A program made the translations under genes and the position numbers. Below are positions 8,412 through 16,599 of a stretch of DNA of 64,000 nucleotides, one piece after another; the stretch's first letter is position 1; each line of letters starts with the position of its first letter. The stretch comes from Streptomyces malachitofuscus (lineage in GTDB: Bacteria; Actinomycetota; Actinomycetes; Streptomycetales; Streptomycetaceae). A model generated the notes under the pieces. That model saw only the letters and a program-made list of their open reading frames with translations. It was not told the DNA's origin and did no database searches. The stretch is taken from NCBI RefSeq assembly GCF_014650055.1, contig NZ_BMUF01000009.1, positions 277,082 through 341,081 of the forward strand, in the 5' to 3' direction.

Positions 8412-9572
8412 TCAGGCGGGCACCGCCGCCGGTGCCCCCTCCCCCACGTACCGGGCCGACGGCCTGATGATCTTCGGGTCTTCCGCCTGCTCGAGGATGT
8501 TGGCGCTCCACCCCACCGCCCGCGCCGCCGCGAACGTGGGGGTGAACATCTCGCGCGGTATGCCGCAGAGTTCCATGACGACGCCGGCGTAGTACTCCAC
8601 GTTGGTGTGCAGCGCCCGGCCCGGCTTCAGCTCCGCCAGGATCGCCTCCACACGGCGTTCGACCTCCACCGCGAAGTCGACTCGGGGTCCGCCGAACCGC
8701 TGGGCCACCTCACGCAGCAAGCGCGACCTGGGATCCTCCGTGCGGTAGACCGCGTGCCCGAAGCCCATGATCCGCTCGCCCGCGCGCACATGCTCACGGA
8801 CCCAGTCATCGATGCGCTCCGGCGTCCCGATCGCGTCCAGCGTGTCCAGTGCCCGGCTCGGCGCACCTCCGTGCAGCGGCCCGGACAGCGCAGCCACCGC
8901 GCCCGCCAGGCACGCCGCCACATCCGCACCCGTCGACGCGATGACCCGAGCCGTGAAGGTTGACGCGTTGAAGCCGTGATCAATGGTGGAGATCAAGTAC
9001 TGCTCGATCGCCCGCACCCGCTCCGCGGCCGGCTCCGCACCCGTCAGCATGTAGAGGTAGTTCGCCGCGTACGGCAGATCCTCCCGCGGCTCCACCGGCT
9101 GCAGCCCCCTGCCCAGCCGGTACAGCGCCGTGAGCAGCGTCGGCACCGCCGCGGTCGCCGCGAGGGTGTCCTGCCGGCGCCGGTCGGCGTCGATGTCGTA
9201 CACCGGGCGGAAGCCTTTCGCCGCACCGAGCAGCGACAGCGCCGTCCGCATGCCGGCGAGCGGGCCCGAGCGTCCGCCGGCCGCCGCGACGGCGGGCAGC
9301 GCAGCCCGCACCTCGTCGGGCAGGCTCCGCAGCGCGGTGGTCTCGGCGGAGAACCGCGCGGCCCGTTCGGCGTCGGGCAGGTCGCCGTGCACCAGCAGGT
9401 GCCATACATCCTCGAAGCCGCGGGACCGCGCCAGATCGACGGCCGAGTACTGCCGGTAGTGGTAGAAGCCCTCGGCACCCCGGACGTCACCGATCCGGGT
9501 GTCGGTGACGACCACACCCGCCAGCCCTCGCGGCACCTCGACACGTGCGGCAACAGCCTCATTGACAGACAT
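8412..9572 (-). CDS. Citrate synthase (or 2-methylcitrate synthase) homologue
   Basis: A 386-residue type II citrate synthase family enzyme, condensing acetyl-CoA (or propionyl-CoA) with oxaloacetate. The catalytic histidines are in GPLHGGAP and MGFGHAVY. The third catalytic position, normally Asp in an NVDFYS motif, is Glu here (HTNVEYYAGVVM); I recall some CitA-type paralogues sharing this. The CoA-binding C-terminus ends in ILEQAEDPKIIRPSARYVG. A near-perfect Shine-Dalgarno (AAGGAGG) precedes the ATG. It is divergent from a second citrate-synthase-like gene with an N-terminal HTH. Substrate preference cannot be read from sequence alone. Confidence 0.92.
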   Translation of the reverse strand: MSVNEAVAARVEVPRGLAGVVVTDTRIGDVRGAEGFYHYRQYSAVDLARSRGFEDVWHLLVHGDLPDAERAARFSAETTALRSLPDEVRAALPAVAAAGGRSGPLAGMRTALSLLGAAKGFRPVYDIDADRRRQDTLAATAAVPTLLTALYRLGRGLQPVEPREDLPYAANYLYMLTGAEPAAERVRAIEQYLISTIDHGFNASTFTARVIASTGADVAACLAGAVAALSGPLHGGAPSRALDTLDAIGTPERIDDWVREHVRAGERIMGFGHAVYRTEDPRSRLLREVAQRFGGPRVDFAVEVERRVEAILAELKPGRALHTNVEYYAGVVMELCGIPREMFTPTFAAARAVGWSANILEQAEDPKIIRPSARYVGEGAPAAVPA

Positions 9573-9672
9573 GACTTCCTCCTTGGACTTGATTCGACTG
9601 TCCATGCTTGATGGAAAGCTGTCAATATTGATTGGATCAATGCGACAGTCCATGTGCGACAGGACCGATACC
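9573..9672. promoter_or_regulatory. Divergent promoter with candidate operator palindrome
   Basis: This 100-bp divergent gap is more AT-rich than its surroundings. It contains the inverted repeat ATTGAT-TGG-ATCAAT (9627-9641). An imperfect direct repeat, GACTGTCCATG (about 9597) and GACAGTCCATG (about 9644), flanks it. The arrangement suggests a shared operator, plausibly for the HTH-citrate synthase fusion protein encoded to the right. This is inference from structure only. Confidence 0.5.
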
Positions 9673-10971
9673 GTGACCCCCATGCGCGATCAAGACCCCT
9701 CCCCCGGCGTCGCCGACCGGCGACTCAGCACCAAGGAAGCCGCCGAACTGCTCGGCGTGAAGCCGGAGACCGTGTACGCGTACGTGAGCCGCGGGCAGCT
9801 CAGCAGCCGGCGGGCGTCCGGGGGGCGGGGCAGCACCTTCGACCCCCAGGAGGTGGAGGCGCTCGCGCGTCGCAACAGACGGGAGAGCGCGAGCGGTTCG
9901 GGTGCATCGGGCGGCGAGCTGTCCGTGCGGACCCGCCTCACCCTCATCGACAGCGACCGGTTCTACTTCCGCGGCGTCGACGCCGTCGCACTCGCGACCC
10001 GGTACAGCTACGAAGAGGTCGCCGAGTGGTTGTGGACCGGCCGCCTCCGTCCCGGGGCCGCATTCGACGTCCCCGGGCCGCTCGTCGCCGTGGCCCGCCG
10101 TGCCGTGAAGGCGCTTCCCGGCCACGCCACCCCCACCGACCGTCTGCGCGTCGCGGCCATCGCCGCGGCGACCGCGGACCCGCTGCGCTTCGACCTGTCC
10201 GAGGACGCCGTGCTCGGCGCCGCCCGTACCCTCATCCCGACCCTGGTGGCCGCGCTCCCCCCGCTCGGGCCCGACCGGCGCGACACCGGCCCGCTGGCGC
10301 ACCGCCTCTGGACCCGGCTCACCGGCAGGGACGCCGACGAGACACGGCTGCGGGTCCTCGACACGGCTCTGGCGCTCCTCGTCGACCACGACCTCGCCGC
10401 CTCGACCCTCGCCGTCCGCGTGGCGGCGTCCGCCCGCGCGCACGCCTACGCGGCCGTCTCGGCGGGGCTCGGCGTACTGGAGGGCCCCCTGCACGGCGCG
10501 GCCAGCGGCCTCGCGCACAGACTGCTGCTCGAGGTGCTGGACCAGGGCGACGCGGCCCCGGTGATCGCGGACGAGCTGCGGGCCGGGCGCCGCATCCCGG
10601 GACTCGGCCACCGCCTGTACCCCGGTGAGGACCCACGCGCGCGTGCTCTCTTCACCCTCTTGGGCGACATCCCGGACGCCGCACCCGCCCTGGCGGCCGC
10701 CCGCGACATCGTGGCGACCGCCGCCCGACACACTCCTCTGCACGCCAACGTCGACCTGGCGCTCGCCGTCCTCACCACGTCCTGCGGCATGCCGGCCTCG
10801 GCGGGAGAGACGATCTTCGCCGTCGCCCGTACGGCCGGATGGATCGCCCACGCCCTGGAGGAGTACGGCGAGCGCCCCCTGCGCATGCGCCCCAGCGGTC
10901 TGTACACAGGGCCGAAGCCGCCCCGGCCGCTGCCCGGGCAGGATGCGGGTGGGGCGCCACGTCACTCCTGA
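9673..10971 (+). CDS. HTH domain-citrate synthase fusion protein
   Basis: About 432 residues. The first 60 form a MerR/excisionase-type helix-turn-helix (STKEAAELLGVKPETVYAYV), followed by a full citrate synthase domain. That domain keeps histidines in GPLHGAA and GLGHRLYPGEDP and, unlike its divergent neighbour, the catalytic Asp (HANVDLALAVL). It may therefore be an active enzyme, a ligand-sensing regulator, or both. GTG at 9673 has AGGA nine bases upstream; ATG at 9682 is a close alternative. Its position back-to-back with a citrate synthase gene, around a palindrome, suggests it regulates that promoter in response to a citrate-cycle metabolite. The fold is certain; the role is inferred. 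Confidence 0.88.
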   Translation: MTPMRDQDPSPGVADRRLSTKEAAELLGVKPETVYAYVSRGQLSSRRASGGRGSTFDPQEVEALARRNRRESASGSGASGGELSVRTRLTLIDSDRFYFRGVDAVALATRYSYEEVAEWLWTGRLRPGAAFDVPGPLVAVARRAVKALPGHATPTDRLRVAAIAAATADPLRFDLSEDAVLGAARTLIPTLVAALPPLGPDRRDTGPLAHRLWTRLTGRDADETRLRVLDTALALLVDHDLAASTLAVRVAASARAHAYAAVSAGLGVLEGPLHGAASGLAHRLLLEVLDQGDAAPVIADELRAGRRIPGLGHRLYPGEDPRARALFTLLGDIPDAAPALAAARDIVATAARHTPLHANVDLALAVLTTSCGMPASAGETIFAVARTAGWIAHALEEYGERPLRMRPSGLYTGPKPPRPLPGQDAGGAPRHS

Positions 10972-10976
10972 GAAAG

Positions 10977-10995
10977 TCAGGTTAGGCTCACCTGT
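10977..10995 (+). promoter_or_regulatory. Iron box (DmdR1/IdeR-type operator)
   Basis: The 19-bp site matches the Streptomyces iron box (consensus TTAGGTTAGGCTCACCTAA) at 16 of 19 positions. It abuts the GTG start codon at 10996. TAGGCT inside it can serve as the -10, which would give a leaderless mRNA starting at the GTG. Iron-loaded DmdR1 would then repress by covering the -10. Confidence 0.85.
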
Positions 10996-11937
10996 GTGAG
11001 TAGCACGTGCTCAACCGTCTCCCGCGAGCTCGACGAGCCGGTCGCAGGAACCGCGGCCACCGCGAGGACCTGGCTGCTGCTGGAGCAGCCGGGCCCGTGG
11101 GGTGCCAAGGCGCTCACCTCGAGCCACCTCGATCCCTCGCTAGGCCGCGCCCTGGAGGCCGCCGCGCACGGGACCGGGGTGCGGGTCGCGCTCATACGCC
11201 GTGCCGGGCGTCACGCGGACTGCCGGGTGCCCGCCAGCCGGCAGGTGTACGCCGCCCACACCGTTCCGGGAAACGTGTGGCTGCACGCCGCCACGGTCAC
11301 CGACCCCGCGAAGCTGCTGGAACTCGACTTCGCCGCGCTGGGCCGGGGCGAGCCCGGGACCTTCGGGACGGCACTCGGCGGCGCCCCCCGTGAGAGCGAC
11401 CCGCTCGCGCTCGTCTGCACCAACGGCAAGCGTGACCGCTGCTGCGCCCTGCTCGGGCGGCCCCTGGCGGCCGAGCTCGCCGCCTCCGGGGTCGAGGGTG
11501 TCTGGGAGGTCACCCATCTCGGCGGTCACCGCTTCTCGCCCACGGTGCTCGTGCTGCCGTACGGCTATGCCTACGGCAGGGCAGAGGCGCACGCCGTCAA
11601 GGAGGTGCTGCACGGCGCCCAGGAGGGCCGGATCGTCGTCGAGGGATGCCGGGGCGGCTCCGCCTGGGAGCGGCCCGGCCAGGCGGCCGAGCTGGCCGTC
11701 CGCCGCGCGGTGGGCGAGTACGCCGCGGAGGCGCTGAGCGTCGTACGGACGGAGGGCGCGGCGCCGCGCTGGAAGGTGACCGTCGCCCACGCGGACGGGC
11801 GGCGGTGGCTGGTGGAGGTCGCGCAGGGCGCGTCCCTGCCGCCCCGCCCGGAGAGCTGTGGATCGGTACTGGGCTCGCCCGCGCGGATGGACGTCGTGGA
11901 CATCCGCGAGGCGACCGTGACGGCACTGGCCGGCTGA
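10996..11937 (+). CDS. Sucraseferredoxin-like thioredoxin-fold [2Fe-2S] protein
   Basis: A 313-residue protein of the sucrase/ferredoxin-like family (PF06999), with the hallmark CTNGKRDRCCALLGR segment and HLGGHRFSPTVLVLP, which supply cysteine and histidine ligands typical of a thioredoxin-like ferredoxin. The physiological role is not established; electron transfer is likely. The GTG start directly follows an iron box, so the gene is probably derepressed under iron starvation and translated from a leaderless transcript. It lies 24 bases beyond the HTH-citrate synthase gene but has its own regulated promoter. Confidence 0.88.
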   Translation: MSSTCSTVSRELDEPVAGTAATARTWLLLEQPGPWGAKALTSSHLDPSLGRALEAAAHGTGVRVALIRRAGRHADCRVPASRQVYAAHTVPGNVWLHAATVTDPAKLLELDFAALGRGEPGTFGTALGGAPRESDPLALVCTNGKRDRCCALLGRPLAAELAASGVEGVWEVTHLGGHRFSPTVLVLPYGYAYGRAEAHAVKEVLHGAQEGRIVVEGCRGGSAWERPGQAAELAVRRAVGEYAAEALSVVRTEGAAPRWKVTVAHADGRRWLVEVAQGASLPPRPESCGSVLGSPARMDVVDIREATVTALAG

Positions 11938-12016
11938 CCGCGCCGTCCGGGGAAACGCTCGCCCGGGAGATCCCCGCCACACCCCTACGGCACCCCGCGC
12001 CCCGCCACGTACCGTC

Positions 12017-13696
12017 ATGGGTATGAGTACCGCTCCCTCCGCACGCCGCCTGCGCCTCGGCCTGCCCCGGCGGGTGTTCTCGCAGGTCCTGCTGATGCAG
12101 CTGGCGATCGCCGCGGGGGTCGCCGTGCTCGCCACCGGGCTGTTCCTCGCGCCGCTCGGCGACCAGCTGGACGACCAGGCGATGCGCCGCGCGCTCGCCA
12201 TCGCGCAGACCACGGCCCAGCAGCAGCGGCTCGTGGACGACCTGCGGACCACGGCACCGTCGCCCGACGGGCCGGTGCAGCGGGAGGCGGAACGGATCCG
12301 GAAGGCCACCGGCGCCGAGTACATCGTGGTGCTGGACGTGCGGGGTGTGCGCTGGTCGCACACCGATCCGCGGCGGATCGGCGGCGTGGTGTCGACCGAC
12401 CCCGGTGAGGCGCTGGCCGGGCACGAGGTCATGGAGATCGACGAGGGCACCCTGGGGCGCTCCGCGCGGGGCAAGGTGCCGCTGCGGGACGACGAGGGCG
12501 AGATCATCGGGGCGGTCTCGGTCGGCATCGCCTACGACAGCGTGCGGGCCCGGCTGATCCACGCGATCCCCGGACTGTTCGCCTACGCCGGCGGCGCCCT
12601 GGCGGTGGGCGCCCTCGCGGCCTGGCTCATCTCCCGGCGGGTCCAGCGGCAGACCCGCGACCTGGCCTTCTCCGACATCGCGGCGCTGCTCGCGGAGCGG
12701 GAGGCCATGCTGCACGGCATCCGGGAGGGGGTCGTCGCCCTGGACCGCAGCGGCCGTATCCGTCTGCTGAACGACGAGGCGCAGCGCCTGCTGGGGATCG
12801 GCGAGGAGGCCGTCGGCCGCTCCCCCGACGAGGCACTCGGGGCGGGACGCACCTCCGATGTGCTGGCCGGGCGGGTGACCGGCACCGATCTGCTCACCGT
12901 CCGCGGCCGGCGGGTCCTGGTCGCCAACCGTATGCCCACCGACGACGGCGGCGCCGTGGCCACCCTGCGCGACCGCACGGAGCTGGACCGGCTCGGCCGG
13001 GAGCTGGACTCCACCCGGGGACTGATCGACGCGCTGCGCGCCCAGGACCACGAGCACGCGAACCGCATGCACACGCTGCTCGGGCTGCTGGAACTGGAGA
13101 TGTACGACGACGCCGTGGAGTTCGTCGGCGAGGTCGTCGGCGATCACCGGGCCACGTCGGAGCAGGTCACGGAGAAGATCCGGGACCCACTGCTGGCGGC
13201 GCTGCTGGTGGGCAAGGCGACCGTCGCGGCGGAACGCGGAGTGGCCCTGTGGGTCTCGGACCGGACCCGGCTGCCGGACCGGCTGGTCGACCCGCAGGGG
13301 CTCGTCACCGTCGTCGGCAATCTGGTGGACAACGCCCTGGACGCCGCCGCCGGGACGCCGCACGCGCGCGTGGAGGTCGAACTGCGCACGGAGGGGCGCA
13401 CGGCGGTGCTCGTCGTACGGGACACGGGGCCCGGAGTGCCGCCCGACCGGCGTGAGTTGATCTTCAACGAGGGCTGGTCCACCAAGGAGGCGCCGGCCCA
13501 CCGCGAGCGGGGCATCGGCCTGTCCCTGGTGCGCAGGCTCGCCGAGCGCCAGGGAGGCAGCGCGAGCGTGAGCGAGGCCCGGGGCGGAGGCGCGGAGTTC
13601 ACCGTGGTCCTGCCCGACGCCCTGACCGAACCGGGCGCCGAACCCGCGCTCACCGGGGCGTCCGCCCCGCGGACCGCCGAGGAGGAGACACGATGA
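12017..13696 (+). CDS. Sensor histidine kinase, CitA/DcuS family
   Basis: A 559-residue membrane kinase that probably senses a carboxylate outside the cell. Transmembrane helix 1 is at about residues 22-45, an extracytoplasmic PAS-like sensor at 50-175, and helix 2 at 185-205. A cytoplasmic PAS follows at about 225-320. The phosphoacceptor His345 lies in AQDHEHANRMHTL, typical of the CitA/DcuS subfamily. The ATPase domain has NLVDNALDAA, DTGPGVP and GIGLSLVRR. ATG 12017 or 12023 may start the protein; a TACCGT -10 at 12010-12015 suggests a leaderless mRNA starting at 12023. The stop overlaps the response regulator start (ATGA), so the two are co-translated. Confidence 0.93.
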   Translation: MGMSTAPSARRLRLGLPRRVFSQVLLMQLAIAAGVAVLATGLFLAPLGDQLDDQAMRRALAIAQTTAQQQRLVDDLRTTAPSPDGPVQREAERIRKATGAEYIVVLDVRGVRWSHTDPRRIGGVVSTDPGEALAGHEVMEIDEGTLGRSARGKVPLRDDEGEIIGAVSVGIAYDSVRARLIHAIPGLFAYAGGALAVGALAAWLISRRVQRQTRDLAFSDIAALLAEREAMLHGIREGVVALDRSGRIRLLNDEAQRLLGIGEEAVGRSPDEALGAGRTSDVLAGRVTGTDLLTVRGRRVLVANRMPTDDGGAVATLRDRTELDRLGRELDSTRGLIDALRAQDHEHANRMHTLLGLLELEMYDDAVEFVGEVVGDHRATSEQVTEKIRDPLLAALLVGKATVAAERGVALWVSDRTRLPDRLVDPQGLVTVVGNLVDNALDAAAGTPHARVEVELRTEGRTAVLVVRDTGPGVPPDRRELIFNEGWSTKEAPAHRERGIGLSLVRRLAERQGGSASVSEARGGGAEFTVVLPDALTEPGAEPALTGASAPRTAEEETR

Positions 13697-14373
13697 TCGA
13701 GGTCCTGGTGGTGGACGACGACGTACGCGTCGCGCGGGTCAACGCCGCCTACGTCGAGAAGGTGCCCGGTTTCCGTGTCGCCGGGGAGGCGCACAGCGCG
13801 GCCGAGGCGCTCGCCGGCGTGGAGGCGCTGCCCCGGCTGGACCTCGTGCTCATGGACCACTACCTCCCCGACGAGACGGGGCTCGAGGTCGTCCAGGAGA
13901 TGCGGCGGCGCGGCCACCAGACCGACGTGATCATGGTGACGGCCGCCCGTGACGTGTCCACGGTGCAGGCGGCGATGCGCCAGGGCGCCCTGCAGTACCT
14001 GGTCAAGCCGTTCGCCTTCGCCGGACTGCGCGCCAAACTGGAGGCCTACGCGGAACTGCGGCGCACGCTCGACGGAGGCGGTGAGGCGGAGCAGGCGGAG
14101 GTGGACCGCATCTTCGGCGCATTGTCGGCGTCGACGGAACCCCAGCTGCCCAAGGGTCACTCCCCCACCACCGCGGAACTGGTGCGGCAGTCCCTGATGC
14201 ACGCCGACGGCCCGCTGTCGGCCCAGGAGATCGCCGAACGCACCGGGGTGAGCCGCCAGACCGCCCAGCGCTATCTGAAGCTCCTGGAGCGTACGGGACG
14301 GGCCACGCTGACCCTCAAGTACGGCGACGCGGGCCGCCCGGAACACCGTTACGTGTGGGCGACCCGCGCCTGA
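13693..14373 (+). CDS. Response regulator, CitB/DcuR family
   Basis: A 226-residue partner of the upstream kinase. The receiver domain has the acidic pocket D8-D10, phosphoacceptor D55 (LMDHYLPD) and K105 (YLVKPF). The C-terminal helix-turn-helix reads SAQEIAERTGVSRQTAQRYL. Relatives activate transporters and enzymes for citrate, fumarate or malate. The convergent neighbour, a sodium:solute symporter with a DUF485 protein, is the obvious candidate target, since both concern small carboxylates. This target assignment is inference from position. Confidence 0.93.
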   Translation: MIEVLVVDDDVRVARVNAAYVEKVPGFRVAGEAHSAAEALAGVEALPRLDLVLMDHYLPDETGLEVVQEMRRRGHQTDVIMVTAARDVSTVQAAMRQGALQYLVKPFAFAGLRAKLEAYAELRRTLDGGGEAEQAEVDRIFGALSASTEPQLPKGHSPTTAELVRQSLMHADGPLSAQEIAERTGVSRQTAQRYLKLLERTGRATLTLKYGDAGRPEHRYVWATRA

Positions 14374-14456
14374 GGACACGGCCCATGGGGGCGGGGGAAG
14401 GAACCGTGCCCCCCCTTCCATACGGATACCGGCGCCGTACGTCTCCGGCGGCCGCC

Positions 14457-16049
14457 CTACACCGCCCCCGCTCCGGTCAGCGCACGTACTTCGGTCTCCG
14501 CGTGCCGGGCGTCGTCGGGGACCTCGGCCGAGGTGACCGTGCCGAGCCAGCCCGCGAGGAAGCCCAGCGGAATGGAGACCAGCCCCGGGTTCTGCAGCGG
14601 GAAGAGCTGGAAGTCGGCGCCGGGGAAGAGGGATTCGGGGCTGCCGGACACCACGGGGGACAGCGCCACCAGCACCAGGGCCGGGATTAGACCTCCGTAG
14701 ACGGACCACACGGCACCGCGTGTGGTGAAGCGGCGCCAGAACAGTGAGTAGAGCAGCACGGGCAGGTTCGCGGACGCGGCCACGGCGAAGGCGAGGCCCA
14801 CGAGGAACGCGACGTTGAGGTCGCGGGCCAGCAGCCCCAGGGCGATCGCCAGCAGACCGATGCCCACCGCGGCGACCCGGGCGACGGCCACCTCGCTGCG
14901 CGGTGTGCCGCTCCGGCGCCGCAGGGAGGCGTACAGGTCGTGCGCGACCGACGCGGAGGAGGCCAGCGTGATCCCGGCGACCACGGCGAGGATCGTGGCG
15001 AAGGCGACCGCGGCGACGATTGCGAACAGGATCGTTCCGCCCGTGGTACCGGCCCCGCCGCCCAGGTCGAGGGCGAGCAGGGGCACCGCCGTGTTCCCGG
15101 ACGCGTGGGAGGCGCGCACGGCATCGGGTCCGATGATCGCGGCGGCACCGAAGCCGAGCACGATCGTCATCAGGTAGAACCCGCCGATGAGGCCGATCGA
15201 CCAGACGACCGAGCGCCGTGCCGCCCGCGCGGTGGGGACGGTGTAGAAGCGGGACAGGATGTGCGGCAGCCCCGCCGTGCCGAGCACCAGGGCGAGCCCC
15301 AGGCTGATGAAGTCGAACCGCGCGGTCCAGTCCACGCCGTAGGCGAGCCCCGGCGCCAGGAACGCGTCACCGTGCCCGCTGCGGTCGGCCGCCGTGTGCA
15401 GCAGCCGGTTGATGTCGCCGTGGAAACGCAGCAGGACCAGGGTGGTCAGCGCGACGGTGCCGCCGAGCAGCAGGACGGCCTTGACGATCTGGATCCATGT
15501 GGTGGCCCGCATCCCGCCCAACGAGACGTAGATCACCATGAGTACGCCGACGCCGACGACGGTCCAGGCCTGCGCCGCCTCGCCGGTGCCGCCGAGCAGC
15601 AGCGCGACGAGGCTGCCCGCGCCCACCATCTGAGCCACCAGGTACAGCACGGACACGGTGACCGAGGAGGTTCCGGCCGCGATGCGCACCGGCCGCTCCC
15701 GCATGCGCGCCGCGACGACGTCGGCGAGCGTGAACCGCCCGCAGTTGCGCACCAGTTCCGCGACCAGGAGCAGGACCACCAGCCAGGCCACCAGGAATCC
15801 CACCGAGTAGAGCATTCCGTCGTAGCCGACGAGCGCGATGAGTCCGGAGATGCCGAGGAAGGATGCGGCGGACATGTAGTCGCCCGCGATGGCAAAACCA
15901 TTCTCCATGGGTGAGAAGAGTCTGCCGCCCGCGTAGAACTCCTCCGCGGAGCCCTGCCGACGACGGCTCACCCAGGTCGTGATGCCCAGCGTGACCGCGA
16001 CGAACACGCTGAACAGCAGCAGCGCCGACGTCTGGTGATCGACCGTCAC
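14457..16049 (-). CDS. Sodium:solute symporter, ActP-like (acetate/monocarboxylate)
   Basis: A 530-residue SSS-family transporter with about 13 membrane helices. It has the family signature around EEFYAGGR and GFAIAGDYMSAASFLG, as in acetate permease ActP and related pyruvate/monocarboxylate carriers. It would import an organic acid with Na+. The GTG start at 16049 overlaps the stop of the DUF485 gene (GTGA), the usual actP-yjcH pairing. The location beside a carboxylate-type two-component system supports an organic acid substrate. The exact substrate is not readable. Confidence 0.92.
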   Translation of the reverse strand: MTVDHQTSALLLFSVFVAVTLGITTWVSRRRQGSAEEFYAGGRLFSPMENGFAIAGDYMSAASFLGISGLIALVGYDGMLYSVGFLVAWLVVLLLVAELVRNCGRFTLADVVAARMRERPVRIAAGTSSVTVSVLYLVAQMVGAGSLVALLLGGTGEAAQAWTVVGVGVLMVIYVSLGGMRATTWIQIVKAVLLLGGTVALTTLVLLRFHGDINRLLHTAADRSGHGDAFLAPGLAYGVDWTARFDFISLGLALVLGTAGLPHILSRFYTVPTARAARRSVVWSIGLIGGFYLMTIVLGFGAAAIIGPDAVRASHASGNTAVPLLALDLGGGAGTTGGTILFAIVAAVAFATILAVVAGITLASSASVAHDLYASLRRRSGTPRSEVAVARVAAVGIGLLAIALGLLARDLNVAFLVGLAFAVAASANLPVLLYSLFWRRFTTRGAVWSVYGGLIPALVLVALSPVVSGSPESLFPGADFQLFPLQNPGLVSIPLGFLAGWLGTVTSAEVPDDARHAETEVRALTGAGAV

Positions 16050-16501
16050 GAGGCACCGCCTCTGCCCCGCGCCAGTTCCTGTGTGTCCCAGCGCAGTTGC
16101 AGCGCCGCACGGTCCCTGCGCAACCGTGCGTGACGCGTGTAGGCCCAGGTGAGCAGGAAGGTGGTGAGGAACTGGCCGAGCCCCGCCAGCATGCCCAGGT
16201 TCACGGCGCCCGCGACCGGCCGCGCCATCAGGCCCGGCGCGGTCGTGGCGGTCACGACGTACGCCACGTACCAGGCGAGGAAGACCGCGACCGCCGGGAC
16301 CACGAACCGCCGGTACCTGCTGCGCACTTCCTGGAAGGCCGCGCTGCGCTGTACTTCGAGGTAGACGTCGGCGGCTGCCACGGCGTTCTGCTCGCGTCGC
16401 GCCGACGGCACCCTGACGTCGGCCGACTCGCCCCAGCCCGAGGCCAGGGCGTCGTACCAGGGATCGTCGTAGCTCACGTCCCCCGAGTTGCTTGGCTGCA
16501 T
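16046..16501 (-). CDS. DUF485 (YjcH-like) membrane protein
   Basis: A 151-residue small membrane protein with two predicted helices (about residues 75-95 and 105-125 from the ATG at 16501) separated by a short loop, the DUF485 architecture. Such proteins accompany ActP-type symporters and are presumed accessory or regulatory subunits. The N-terminal 50 residues are hydrophilic. ATG 16501 and GTG 16552 are both possible starts; neither has a strong Shine-Dalgarno. Translation is coupled to the downstream symporter. Confidence 0.82.
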   Translation of the reverse strand: MQPSNSGDVSYDDPWYDALASGWGESADVRVPSARREQNAVAAADVYLEVQRSAAFQEVRSRYRRFVVPAVAVFLAWYVAYVVTATTAPGLMARPVAGAVNLGMLAGLGQFLTTFLLTWAYTRHARLRRDRAALQLRWDTQELARGRGGAS

Positions 16502-16599
16502 GCCCAAGGATGGACAGAACGGGAAGATCCCTGACTCTTCTTCCCGTTCCACTTCACCCCATCAGGTGACCTGAACCGTGAGTGCGCCCGACGCGGCGG

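Noticed and set aside
14374-14456. Terminator between response regulator and symporter genes
   Set aside because: Only short 6-bp G/C-run pairings are possible; not convincing as a specific hairpin.
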